From Flavobacterium chryseum (GTDB taxonomy: Bacteria; Bacteroidota; Bacteroidia; Flavobacteriales; Flavobacteriaceae): 64,000 nt of DNA. Where the stretch lies: the NCBI RefSeq assembly GCF_004362015.1, contig NZ_SNWW01000008.1, positions 186,001-250,000 on the forward strand. Direction: 5' to 3'. Positions within the stretch are counted from its first letter, which is position 1; every line of letters starts with the position of its first letter. Below are positions 54,676 to 63,023 of the stretch, piece by piece. The notes beneath the pieces were generated by a model. It worked only from the letters and a program-made list of their open reading frames with translations. It did not search any database and was not told where the DNA came from. The position numbers were made by a program, and so were the translations under genes.

Positions 54676-55209
54676 ATGAAATTACAAAATCTAAGAACAT
54701 TTTGCCTAGCAATTATTGCTATTTTATACGCCAACACAACATTCGCTCAAACTACAGTAGAGAGCGAAATTAAAAATTACGATCAGGGTTTTAGATTAGG
54801 TTTTGGTATCAATGGAGGTCTCCCAACAGATAATGCTTATGATTGGTCTTTAGGTGGAGATGTGCGTTTGCAATATGATTTAACTAAAAGAGCTTCTCTT
54901 ACTCTAACAACTGGTTTTACCAATTTGTTTATGGGGAAAGATGAAAATGGAGTTGATGTTAATGATTTAGGTTTTATTCCGGCAAAAGCAGGATTTAAAG
55001 CTTTTATCTGGGAAGATCAATTTTATGTTTTAGGTGAAGTTGGAGCTGGTTTTGCAGTTACAAACGGTTACGATGACACAACTTTTATTTGGTCTCCTGG
55101 AATTGGTTATGCAAACAAATACATTGACGTTAGTGTACGTTACGAAAGTTATAACACATTCAAAACTGATCAGGTAGCGCTTCGTTTAGCTTACGGTTTT
55201 GATTTGTAA
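54676..55209 (+). CDS. outer-membrane beta-barrel protein
   Basis: The 177-residue protein has a signal peptide (cleavage after TTFAQ, residue 25) and alternating beta-strand patterns (FRLGFGINGGLPTDNAYDWS, DVRLQYDLTKRASLTLTTGF), ending DQVALRLAYGFDL with an aromatic-hydrophobic terminus. It fits small eight-strand outer-membrane barrels of the OmpX/OMP_b-brl type, one of the commonest surface proteins in this phylum. The function is unknown. Two hairpin terminators follow. Confidence 0.85.
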   Translation: MKLQNLRTFCLAIIAILYANTTFAQTTVESEIKNYDQGFRLGFGINGGLPTDNAYDWSLGGDVRLQYDLTKRASLTLTTGFTNLFMGKDENGVDVNDLGFIPAKAGFKAFIWEDQFYVLGEVGAGFAVTNGYDDTTFIWSPGIGYANKYIDVSVRYESYNTFKTDQVALRLAYGFDL

Positions 55210-55242
55210 AAATACTTATATTTTTATTCTTTTGTTTTTGGT

Positions 55243-55329
55243 AAAGCCCGGCAGTTCCTCATAGTCTGTCGGGTTTTTACCATTAACATCCTAATAATAA
55301 ACCCGACATGTTTTAGAACTGTCGGGTTT
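55243..55329. terminator. two CCCGACAG-family hairpins between convergent genes
   Basis: First stem GCCCGGCAG (55246-55254) with CTGTCGGGT (55266-55274) followed by T5. Second stem AAACCCGACA (55299-55308) with TGTCGGGTTT (55320-55329). They serve the + strand barrel gene and probably the minus-strand peroxidase gene. Confidence 0.8.
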
Positions 55330-55356
55330 ACTTATTTAAGCAATAAAATTTTCTTT

Positions 55357-57129
55357 TTAATTTGAATATCTTTTATCTGTTAAAGTTCTCATGAAAGCAA
55401 TGAGTTGTTGTTTTTCTTTATCTGATAAGTTTAATTTGTCTTCAGGCAATGTTTGATTCGCAACTTCAAATCCCAATCCAATTCCTCCGCCATCATTATA
55501 AAAATCAATAACTTCTTCCAGCGTTTTATAAACACCATTGTGCATATACGGAGCTGTAAGTGCTATGTTTCTTATGGTTGGTGTTTTAAACGAATTTTTA
55601 TGAATCGCAGCTTGTGTTATTACAAACTTGCCTAAATCTCCGTCGAGCTTTTTATTTTTATTGGGAACTCCTAAAATTTCACTTTCAGATCGGTCAAAGT
55701 TTGGAGGAACTGTTCCGTTTGTTAGCGGAATAAAATGACAAGTTGCACATTTTGCTTTGCCGGCAAATAAATTAAATCCTGCTTTTTCATCTGCTGTAAA
55801 TGCTGTTTTATTTTGCATATAGCCATCAAATTTAGAATCGTAATGGCTTAAAGAGCGAATATAAGATGCTAAAGCATTTTTGATGGTAAACTCGTTTATT
55901 TCTCCTTTCGGAAAAGCTTTTTTAAAATCGTTTATGTAATTTTCATTCTTTTGAATTTCCAAAGCCGATTTATCTAAAGAGCCGTGCATTTCGTTTTCGT
56001 TTTTTATCACTGCGATTGCCTGATCTTCGAGATAACTTACTCTTGAATCTGCAAAAAATGCACGCTGAAAAGCAATATGAGTTAATGTTGGTGTATTGCG
56101 CTGAATCATTGATTTTCCGTCTAGTGACACTGCTTTTTCCAATCCATCTGTAAATGCCTTTTCTGCATGATGGCACGATGCGCAGGAACGCGTATTGTTT
56201 CCTGACAAAATAGGATCGTTGAATAACTTTTTGCCTAAAGTAATTTTTTCAGGTGTTGTTTTATAATCTGGAAAACCCGAAAATGCTTCTGCATCAAAAG
56301 CGTCTTTGTCAAATAATGTTTGCGCTGTAACTTTTAAGCCTCTTTGCTCTTTCATGAACGGAAATCCTAATTCAGATTGTGTTTGATAAAGCCCTTTGCT
56401 TAACGGATTTGCAATTTCTTTTATAAAATATGCGCGATCAAAAGCATTAAAATTGTTATTTTTTTTTAAATATTTTTTGCCTTTTTCAAGAATCTGAAGC
56501 ACTTGTTTGGCATTTGAAACAGATTGATTATCAACATAAATGTAGTAATATTTTTCAATCGTTTCTAAAGAAACGGTAGCTTCGGGAAGTGAATTGAGTA
56601 CAACAGGCGAATCAAATCCGGTAATTCCTAAAGTAATAATTCGGTAAACTTCTAAACGCATCGCATCAAAAACGTGTGCATCTGTCAATTCATTCGAATT
56701 AGAAACTTTGTCTAAGCGAATTAAATTTGATGATAAAACGCCCAATTCCTGAAGTAATTCCTTTTTGGTCTCTTTATTATATTTCGGAAAAACCAATTCT
56801 TCAATAACCTGAAATCCTTCGGGCGGAACGGTTACTTTATCATTTTCTTCAAATTCAGGTATCGCTGGTCCGTTGATCGATTTCGAAACTGCGGGAGCAT
56901 AATATTCACTTAGCATTTCGACTTTTTTATAAGCTTGATGCGCTTCAAGAAATTGTCGTTGAATTTGGGCTTCTGTAGAATCAGATTGTACGGAATATTT
57001 TAGTTTGGCTACTTTTTCGACTAATAAAGTAATATCAGACTGAAACAATTCATTTATTTCCTGATGTTTGTTTTTTTTCTGACAAGCAGTTAAACTTACT
57101 AAGAACAACAAACAATATATTTTTTTCAT
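55357..57129 (-). CDS. di-haem cytochrome c peroxidase/MauG-like lipoprotein with imelysin-like N-terminus
   Basis: The 590-residue protein has a lipobox (LVSLTAC, Cys16), a helical N-terminal domain (about 20-260) resembling imelysin-type proteins (FLEAHQAYKKVEMLSEYYAP, GFQVIEELVFP), and a C-terminal CcpA/MauG domain with two haem c motifs, CASCH (about 315) and CATCH (about 461). Such proteins reduce peroxide or oxidise other targets in the periplasm. The fused N-terminal part, with the imelysin ExxxY-type helices, may bind a metal or a partner. A PhoX-like lipoprotein gene lies 96 bases upstream, and both were probably acquired and kept as a pair. Confidence 0.88.
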   Translation of the reverse strand: MKKIYCLLFLVSLTACQKKNKHQEINELFQSDITLLVEKVAKLKYSVQSDSTEAQIQRQFLEAHQAYKKVEMLSEYYAPAVSKSINGPAIPEFEENDKVTVPPEGFQVIEELVFPKYNKETKKELLQELGVLSSNLIRLDKVSNSNELTDAHVFDAMRLEVYRIITLGITGFDSPVVLNSLPEATVSLETIEKYYYIYVDNQSVSNAKQVLQILEKGKKYLKKNNNFNAFDRAYFIKEIANPLSKGLYQTQSELGFPFMKEQRGLKVTAQTLFDKDAFDAEAFSGFPDYKTTPEKITLGKKLFNDPILSGNNTRSCASCHHAEKAFTDGLEKAVSLDGKSMIQRNTPTLTHIAFQRAFFADSRVSYLEDQAIAVIKNENEMHGSLDKSALEIQKNENYINDFKKAFPKGEINEFTIKNALASYIRSLSHYDSKFDGYMQNKTAFTADEKAGFNLFAGKAKCATCHFIPLTNGTVPPNFDRSESEILGVPNKNKKLDGDLGKFVITQAAIHKNSFKTPTIRNIALTAPYMHNGVYKTLEEVIDFYNDGGGIGLGFEVANQTLPEDKLNLSDKEKQQLIAFMRTLTDKRYSN

Positions 57130-57225
57130 GTTGTAATAACGATTAAAAGAGGAATATTCAGAAAAACAGAAACCACTACCTCAAAATTGAAATAGTGGAT
57201 GACTGTTTTATAATGACTTAAAAAT

Positions 57226-58686
57226 TTATCTCGCTAAACCTTTGATAACTACAATTTGACTTGCTTGTTGTTCGTTAGGACGATTTGTACCTCCATCAAC
57301 ACCTTTGTATTTATCACCAGTCCAAGTATGTGGCTGTACGCTCAACATAAAGGTATCATCGATACCAACTTGCTCTGATACATCGATTAAAGCACCGTAT
57401 TCCCAGCTACCGAATTTAGAAGTTCCTCCAACATTGTATTTTGCAGCATCTGTTGCAGTACGGTGGTGATCTAATTCTACCACAACTTTTAAATCTTTTG
57501 TAGCAATATTATATTGATAAATGTAAGCATCATGTGTTTCATCTCCGTATCCGTTTGAATCTTCCTGAACGTAAACGTAGTTTTTAGTTACACAGATATT
57601 ATCCGGATTTTGAAATTTTGCAGCAATTCCAGTACGGTTATCTCCGTCAAGAATAACTTCTAAAGTTCCTTTTAACGGATCAGCAGCATCAAGATTTAAT
57701 CTGTAAACTCTACCGTATTTAGTTCTTGAAGCATCAGCGTTAGTTCCTGTTACATCTTGTCCAGTTACGTTAAAATACAATTCGCGATCTGCAGTAGCAC
57801 CACCTTTACGGTAATCCAAATCTTCAACACGACCAAATTTAATTGCTTTCAAAGTATTAACCGAAGCATTGATTTGAGCTCCTGTTAAAGTAGTATGATT
57901 GTCAATTTTTACAAAAGAAACAGGATATGATGTACCAACGGCCATATCTTTCTCTCTTTGATTATCATCGTTTCTTTTTAACATGTATAAAGAACCTCCG
58001 GTTAAATCACCAACAGTATTTGATACATACATAAATACCTGACCTCCGTAAGTTCCAGAATCGTCATCTCCAATTACAACAACCGTTTTACCTTTGTAAG
58101 CAGAAGTACGTAATGGCAAAGCATTTTCGGCACTTAAGCGACCAAAACCTGCCAACTCTTTAGATACAGATGCTGTACCTGCGCTTCCGTAAGGGTCTAA
58201 TGCATGTGTGCGAGACTCTTCTCCAGATTCTCCACAAGTTAAATAAACCGGTCCAAAACCATGTTCTGCAACGGTAGCCATTGTAGCACCGCACAATCTC
58301 CATGTTCCTCCGCTAGAGTTCAATAAATATTCTCCTTTAGTAGGCTTAAATGTTTTATCTAATGTAATTCTTGAAACAGCAAAGTTGTCTTCGTTGTTTA
58401 CTAAAAAAGTAAAAGTTCCGTCAGTGTTTTTTAATAAACCTGAACCGTCAGCAGAACCTCCAAAAACATACGAAGGACTATCTGCAAAAACGTCGTCTGA
58501 ACTAAAAAGAGAATAGATTTTTAAACTTTCAAAACCTGCCTGCGCTTTTATTAAACTTGGCGTTACAGATTGATCCTTCAATACTACACTTGTTGTTGGT
58601 GGTGTAGTTTCGTCCTGATCTTTAGAGTCGTTGTTACACGAGATCAGTGAGCCTAAAATAATTAGGGGTAAAATAATTCGTTTCAT
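57226..58686 (-). CDS. PhoX-like (DUF839) beta-propeller lipoprotein
   Basis: The 486-residue lipoprotein (LGSLISC, Cys17) has sequence typical of PhoX/DUF839: FGRVEDLDYRKGGATADREL, FQNPDNICVTKNYVYVQEDS and SWEYGALIDVSEQVGIDDTF. PhoX enzymes are calcium- and iron-dependent alkaline phosphatases with a propeller fold; many DUF839 relatives in Bacteroidota have no proven activity. Unlike true PhoX it is anchored by lipid rather than Tat-exported. It is the upstream neighbour of the di-haem peroxidase gene. Phosphatase activity is only inferred from family. Confidence 0.75.
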   Translation of the reverse strand: MKRIILPLIILGSLISCNNDSKDQDETTPPTTSVVLKDQSVTPSLIKAQAGFESLKIYSLFSSDDVFADSPSYVFGGSADGSGLLKNTDGTFTFLVNNEDNFAVSRITLDKTFKPTKGEYLLNSSGGTWRLCGATMATVAEHGFGPVYLTCGESGEESRTHALDPYGSAGTASVSKELAGFGRLSAENALPLRTSAYKGKTVVVIGDDDSGTYGGQVFMYVSNTVGDLTGGSLYMLKRNDDNQREKDMAVGTSYPVSFVKIDNHTTLTGAQINASVNTLKAIKFGRVEDLDYRKGGATADRELYFNVTGQDVTGTNADASRTKYGRVYRLNLDAADPLKGTLEVILDGDNRTGIAAKFQNPDNICVTKNYVYVQEDSNGYGDETHDAYIYQYNIATKDLKVVVELDHHRTATDAAKYNVGGTSKFGSWEYGALIDVSEQVGIDDTFMLSVQPHTWTGDKYKGVDGGTNRPNEQQASQIVVIKGLAR

Positions 58687-58862
58687 TTAGCTAGTGGTTT
58701 GATTATATTTTATTACAAAGTAAATCCTTACTCTTTAACTAAAAATGACTTAGACATTATGAAAAAAACAAGACTTTAAGCAAAACTCAATAAACCTTAT
58801 ACAGAAAATTAACATTAAATTAGTACTACAAATTACTCATAAACTTATAGTAACATTAAAAC

Positions 58863-58897
58863 AAAAAAAAGAGCCTAATTTTAAGACTCTTTTTTTA
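58863..58897 (-). terminator. weak terminator at the ppk2 3' end
   Basis: AAAAAAAAGAG (58863-58873) pairs with CTCTTTTTTT (58887-58896). The stem overlaps the last codons of the ppk2 gene. Confidence 0.5.
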
Positions 58898-59762
58898 ATT
58901 GTTTTTTATAATCCTCAAAATTGGCTTTTATTTTATCATCCAATTCAGGTTCTTGTATATCGGTATGTTTTTGCATTTCTTCCCAAATAATCTTGGCAAC
59001 GATATAACGGGCCATTTCTTTATCATCTGCAGGAACAATATACCAGGGCGCATGTTCCGTCGAAGTTTTGTTTATGGCTTCTTCATAATATTCCTGATAT
59101 TCATCCCAATGTTCACGTTCTGCTAAATCTCCGGGAGAAAATTTCCAATTGTGTTTTCCTTCTTCAAGTCTGCGTAATAAACGCTGGCGCTGTTCTTCCT
59201 TACTTAAGTGCAGATAAAATTTCATCACAATCGTGCCGTTTTCAGCGATATGACTTTCAAAATTATTGATTTGTTCAATTCTTTTTTTCCAGAATTTAGA
59301 TGTAATATCATCTACAGAATTTATTCCCGGTAAATTTTCGCCCAAAATATATTCCGGATGTACGCGCGTAACTAGCACATTTTCATAATGTGTACGGTTA
59401 AAAATTGCAAATTTTCCTTTTTCCGGTAATGCAATATAATGTCTCCATAAATAATCATGCTCTAATTCAGTTGAATTTGGCGTTTTAAAACTATGCACCA
59501 CCACTCCGCGCGGGTTAAATTCTTTAAAAACTTCTCTAATCAAACTGTCTTTTCCGGAAGTGTCCATTCCTTGTAAGCAAATTAAAACCGAATATTTATT
59601 GTGTGCATACATTACATCCTGCAAATCGCTCAGTTTGCCTTTCACCTTTTCCAATTTTTGTTCTTTTTCTTCATCATCTGCATCCACATCTAACAAAGTT
59701 GGAATCTTTGATAATTTTATTTTATCTGTAACTTTAAAATCATTTGGATCTATCGATTTCAT
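58881..59762 (-). CDS. polyphosphate kinase 2 family protein
   Basis: Starting at ATG 59762 (MKSIDPNDFKVTDKIKLSKI) gives 293 residues, in line with PPK2 class I/III enzymes; a longer reading from 59810 runs into a dispersed repeat and is rejected. Motifs are LQGMDTSGKDSLIREV (Walker A), NRTHYENVLVTRVHPE (lid/Walker B region, with FNRTHYE in place of the more usual FNRSHYE) and RLEEGKHNWKFSPGDLAERE. PPK2 transfers phosphate between polyphosphate and nucleotides, mostly making GTP/ATP from GDP/ADP. The single-domain length favours NDP or NMP phosphorylation. Confidence 0.92.
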   Translation of the reverse strand: MKSIDPNDFKVTDKIKLSKIPTLLDVDADDEEKEQKLEKVKGKLSDLQDVMYAHNKYSVLICLQGMDTSGKDSLIREVFKEFNPRGVVVHSFKTPNSTELEHDYLWRHYIALPEKGKFAIFNRTHYENVLVTRVHPEYILGENLPGINSVDDITSKFWKKRIEQINNFESHIAENGTIVMKFYLHLSKEEQRQRLLRRLEEGKHNWKFSPGDLAEREHWDEYQEYYEEAINKTSTEHAPWYIVPADDKEMARYIVAKIIWEEMQKHTDIQEPELDDKIKANFEDYKKQLKKES

Positions 59763-59801
59763 ACACCTTAATTTTTTTATAATAGTAAATATAGTATTTT
59801 T

Positions 59802-59947
59802 ACCAAGCATATTCCTGCTATTTATTGTAATACTTTTTCAATAAAATGTTTTTTCCCAAACCATAACAAGTGCTTCCTCCGGTCGCTTTGTTCTGTCAGG
59901 AAAAAATACAATTTCTTATCAAAGTATTTCCATTGCTATCAGGACTA
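59802..59947 (-). repeat. ~146-bp dispersed element, copy B
   Basis: On the minus strand it begins TAGTCCTGATAGCAATGG, has the core ACAAAGCGACCGGAGGAAGC and ends near AATAGCAGGAATATGCTTGG. Order and spacing match copy A at 41830-41975, and GCGACCGGAGGAAGC is identical. Confidence 0.75.
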
Positions 59948-59987
59948 GGCAATCATTTTTAAAAACAACATTCATTTTTTAATTTTA

Positions 59988-60650
59988 ATGAAAATAATAT
60001 TTTTTCTATTTATCTCGTTTATGACCTTTTTTGGAAATGCTCAAACAAATCAAAAAATTAGTATTGATGAATTAGTCTCAAATTTCATTAAAGAACTTCA
60101 AACCCAAAAAATAGATACTATTTGTGTTTATAAAGATTATTGCGTTGGATGCAGGCAAACAACATCTGACAGCACTTTATGTTATAGCAAAGAATTTGGT
60201 TTAAATGATATTCTAAGTTATCCTGTTTACATATTTTGGAAGAAAAAAGGAGAGACATATTTAAATAAAATTAGTACCTGTTTTGAATTTTCGAAAATGA
60301 GTATTTCAAAAAATACTTTTTGGGATATCTATTTTTCAAATGAAAAAAAAATTAAAAGTGAAGTAATTAAAGATTACCAATATGAAACTATCGAAAATTC
60401 AAAAAAAACAAAATATACTACATCTGTCGATCATGGGGGTTCTCAGAATTTTAAATTCATGATAAATGGAATAATAATTGAAAAAGAAATTATCAGTTTT
60501 AATTTTATAAAGAAAGATGATTATTTCCCATCAAATATGAACTATGATCACAATATCAAATTAAAGAGTAAATTACTAATTGATATTTTTGAAAATATTA
60601 CTTCAGAAGCAGAAAAAAACAACACATTTAAAAAGATCAAATCAAGATAA
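59988..60650 (+). CDS. secreted protein of unknown function
   Basis: The 220-residue protein has a signal peptide (KIIFFLFISFMTFFGNAQ, cleavage about residue 19). The mature part has four cysteines in a cluster (TICVYKDYCVGCRQTT, TLCYSKEF) and a later single one (ISTCFEF), and many Lys. No family was recognised. It is followed after 24 bases by another unknown gene. The cysteine cluster could form disulfides or bind metal, which I cannot decide. Confidence 0.7.
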   Translation: MKIIFFLFISFMTFFGNAQTNQKISIDELVSNFIKELQTQKIDTICVYKDYCVGCRQTTSDSTLCYSKEFGLNDILSYPVYIFWKKKGETYLNKISTCFEFSKMSISKNTFWDIYFSNEKKIKSEVIKDYQYETIENSKKTKYTTSVDHGGSQNFKFMINGIIIEKEIISFNFIKKDDYFPSNMNYDHNIKLKSKLLIDIFENITSEAEKNNTFKKIKSR

Positions 60651-60674
60651 TTTAAGACTTTTAAACAAACATTA

Positions 60675-61511
60675 ATGGAAAAATTCACTTTAGAAATATT
60701 ATTTCAAATTATCGGAATCGGTTCTGCATCAGGATTATTCTACAATAATGATTCACTGTATATTATTGGCGATAACAGCGGTTATTTATACGAATATAAT
60801 ATGCAAAATCAGCAATTAAGCCATCATCCTTTAATTGATAATCCGTCGCAAAATATTCCAAAAAACATAAAACCCGATTTTGAATCGATCACGCATCATA
60901 ATGATACTTTATATGTTTTTGGTTCCGGTTCAACAGAAAACCGAAATAAAATGATTGCCTTTGATCTTAAAACCAAAACCATCTTACAAAAAAATAATCT
61001 GGCAGATATTTACGCTTTGATGCAAAGTTTTGGAGAGATAAAACCGGAAGATTTCAATCTGGAAGGCGCGATTTTCGATGGAGAAAACTGGTATTTATTC
61101 AATCGTGGAAACGGAATTTCAAATAAAAACACCATTTTTACGATTCATGCTAAAAGCTTGGGAGAAGAATTTGCTCTAGTCGCAACCAATTATAAACTTC
61201 CAAAAATAAAAGGCGTTCGCTCAAGTTTTACCGATGCTATTTTAGTAGAAGACAAAATTTATTTCCTTTCAACGGCGGAGGATACCAAATCAACTTACGA
61301 TGATGGCGATATTCTTGGAAGTTTCATCGGCCGAATTGATCTTAAAACTATGAAAATCGATTTTACACAAAAAATAACTTCAACCAATAAATTTGAAGGT
61401 TTAACTTTCTATAAAAAATCAAATGATAAAATTGAGTTCTTGCTTTGTGAAGATAATGATACGGAACTTTTAGAGACTAAAATTTTTAACTTGAGTTTGC
61501 CTCTTAAATAA
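60675..61511 (+). CDS. beta-propeller-like protein of unknown function (DUF6929-like)
   Basis: The 278-residue protein has repeats of the kind LYIIGDNSGYLYEYNMQNQQ, DTLYVFGSGSTENRNKMIAF and EDKIYFLSTAEDTKSTYDDG, which suggest a five- to six-bladed propeller. It begins without a signal peptide (MEKFTLEILFQIIG), so it may be cytoplasmic, or the true N-terminus differs. I remember similar flavobacterial proteins as DUF6929; that name is from memory. It lies between two unknown secreted-protein genes on the same strand. Confidence 0.65.
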   Translation: MEKFTLEILFQIIGIGSASGLFYNNDSLYIIGDNSGYLYEYNMQNQQLSHHPLIDNPSQNIPKNIKPDFESITHHNDTLYVFGSGSTENRNKMIAFDLKTKTILQKNNLADIYALMQSFGEIKPEDFNLEGAIFDGENWYLFNRGNGISNKNTIFTIHAKSLGEEFALVATNYKLPKIKGVRSSFTDAILVEDKIYFLSTAEDTKSTYDDGDILGSFIGRIDLKTMKIDFTQKITSTNKFEGLTFYKKSNDKIEFLLCEDNDTELLETKIFNLSLPLK

Positions 61512-61546
61512 AATTAAATATCCGTCAAAGACATATTTATCTATCA

Positions 61547-62170
61547 ATGAAACAACTCTATAAAACCATAATTATTTTATTACTTATAAGTCTTAAAAGC
61601 TACTCTCAAGCAGAAGAAGCTATAATTTATTTTAAAGACGGAGATTCGATTAAAGGTTTTGCTGCTTTAAAATTCAATAAAATAAAATTTAAAGTTTCAC
61701 AGGATGACAAACCCGATACATGGGATGAAGAATACGTTAAAAAAATTATGCTCTTTGATTCTGGCACAACAAGAACTTTTGAATATGTAAAATTAAATTC
61801 TTTAGACAAACCAAAATTGGTAGAGATAATTACAAAAGGAGAAGCAACTTTATATAAAAAATTTGGATCAGATTTTAGTCTTACCGATCAGGTTTATAAT
61901 CCATATGATGCACCGCCAACTGTCTATAATCCTCAAACTAAATCATATTCTCAACCAAGTGAAGCATCTCAATTTTATTATATCAAAAAACAAAAAGACA
62001 AATATCCAACTTGTTTAAATTGTGGAATTCTAAATGCCCGGAGAAAAAACACTTCCAAATTTTTCGCTGACTGTGATTTTATTGTCAAAAAATTAAAAGG
62101 CTACAAATGGGTTTTTGAAGATATAAAAGAAATTGTAGAATTTTATAATGATATTTGTTTAGGAGAATAG
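61547..62170 (+). CDS. secreted protein of unknown function
   Basis: The 207-residue protein has a signal peptide (IIILLLISLKSYSQ, cleavage about residue 21), then a small beta-rich part (AIIYFKDGDSIKGFAALKFN) like the GWxT/DUF-type modules found after signal peptides in this phylum, and a C-terminal part with two Cys in TCLNCGILNARRKN and a helical end (VFEDIKEIVEFYNDICLGE). No family was recognised. It is 35 bases after the propeller-like gene. Confidence 0.68.
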   Translation: MKQLYKTIIILLLISLKSYSQAEEAIIYFKDGDSIKGFAALKFNKIKFKVSQDDKPDTWDEEYVKKIMLFDSGTTRTFEYVKLNSLDKPKLVEIITKGEATLYKKFGSDFSLTDQVYNPYDAPPTVYNPQTKSYSQPSEASQFYYIKKQKDKYPTCLNCGILNARRKNTSKFFADCDFIVKKLKGYKWVFEDIKEIVEFYNDICLGE

Positions 62171-62484
62171 ATTTTTTCCTTAGAATAAGATTTTTGGGTT
62201 TTCAATACATACCTTTTAAAACAAATTATAATACAACAAGACACAAAGCATTTCGATTCCATAGTAACGTAGAGGCGCACAGCAGTGCGTCTACACAAAG
62301 AATGTTACATGCCGGATGACAAAGATTGTGGATTTACAAAACGTTAGACGCACTGCTGTGCGTCTCTACAAAACCTTTGTAACTTTGAAACTATGATCCT
62401 TTGAACCTATAAAAAAATTTTTTTTTTCATATCCATCCCAACCTTTTTATCTTTTCTTCTCTCTTTAGTATAAAGACAACAATT
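62171..62484. other. 314-bp intergenic region dominated by a GC-rich paired repeat
   Basis: Two facing copies of a palindromic unit (62269-62294 and 62344-62369) are described separately. The rest is AT-rich. No exact -7 consensus was found before the ECF sigma gene at 62485. Confidence 0.6.
62269..62369. repeat. paired GTAGAGRCGCACAGCAGTGCGTC repeats
   Basis: Copy 1 (62269-62294) begins GTAGAGGCGCACAGCAGTGC; copy 2 (62344-62369) is its reverse complement with about 24 of 26 matches. Each copy is itself a palindrome (GACGCAC-TGCT-GTGCGTC). The two arms could form one long stem around a 49-base loop, or two separate hairpins. Confidence 0.85.
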
Positions 62485-63021
62485 GTGATAAACGAAACGC
62501 TAATTTCTAACTGCAAAAAAATGAACCGCGATGCTCAGCGTCAGGTTTATGAGCATATGGCTCCAAAATTGTATCGCGTTTGCAAACGATACCTCAAAAA
62601 GGAAGAAGAAATTGAAGAAGCTATGGCTGACGCTTTCTATACCATATTTACAAAACTGGATCAACTTAAGGAAGATAAAGCTTTTGAAGCCTGGGCAAGA
62701 AAAATAGCCGTTAACCATTGTTTGGCAACAATCAAGAAGCATACTAATTTCAATATGTATCTTGATGATGTCAAATTGCTATCACAACCTTTTACGGATG
62801 AAATTAACGCTCTTGAAGAAGAGGATTTACTCAATTTATTAAACCATATTCCAGACGGCTGTAAAACTGTTTTTAACCTTTTTGTTATTGAAGGTTACGG
62901 ACACAAGGAAATAGCCAGCATGCTCAACATTTCTGAAGGCACATCAAAATCACAATTGAATGCTTCGAAAACCAAGTTGAAGGAATTAGTAAATAAATTG
63001 TATTATCAAAAAGCAAAATAG
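62485..63021 (+). CDS. ECF RNA polymerase sigma factor
   Basis: The 178-residue sigma-70 family protein has region 2 (YLKKEEEIEEAMADAFYTIF, EAWARKIAVNHCLATIKKH) and region 4 (LLNHIPDGCKTVFNLFVIEG, HKEIASMLNISEGTSKSQLN). It is of the ECF type used in Bacteroidota. The start codon is GTG at 62485; an in-frame ATG at 62521 would drop a conserved N-terminal stretch. The next gene starts 2 bases after the stop and encodes its probable anti-sigma partner. Confidence 0.9.
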   Translation: MINETLISNCKKMNRDAQRQVYEHMAPKLYRVCKRYLKKEEEIEEAMADAFYTIFTKLDQLKEDKAFEAWARKIAVNHCLATIKKHTNFNMYLDDVKLLSQPFTDEINALEEEDLLNLLNHIPDGCKTVFNLFVIEGYGHKEIASMLNISEGTSKSQLNASKTKLKELVNKLYYQKAK

Positions 63022-63023
63022 TC

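Noticed and set aside
59763-59810. Longer start for the PPK2 gene at 59810
   Set aside because: The first codons fall in the dispersed element at 59802-59947, and the family N-terminus begins at the ATG at 59762.
62269-62369. CRISPR-like repeat
   Set aside because: Only two copies in inverted orientation, each palindromic, with one spacer and no cas genes.
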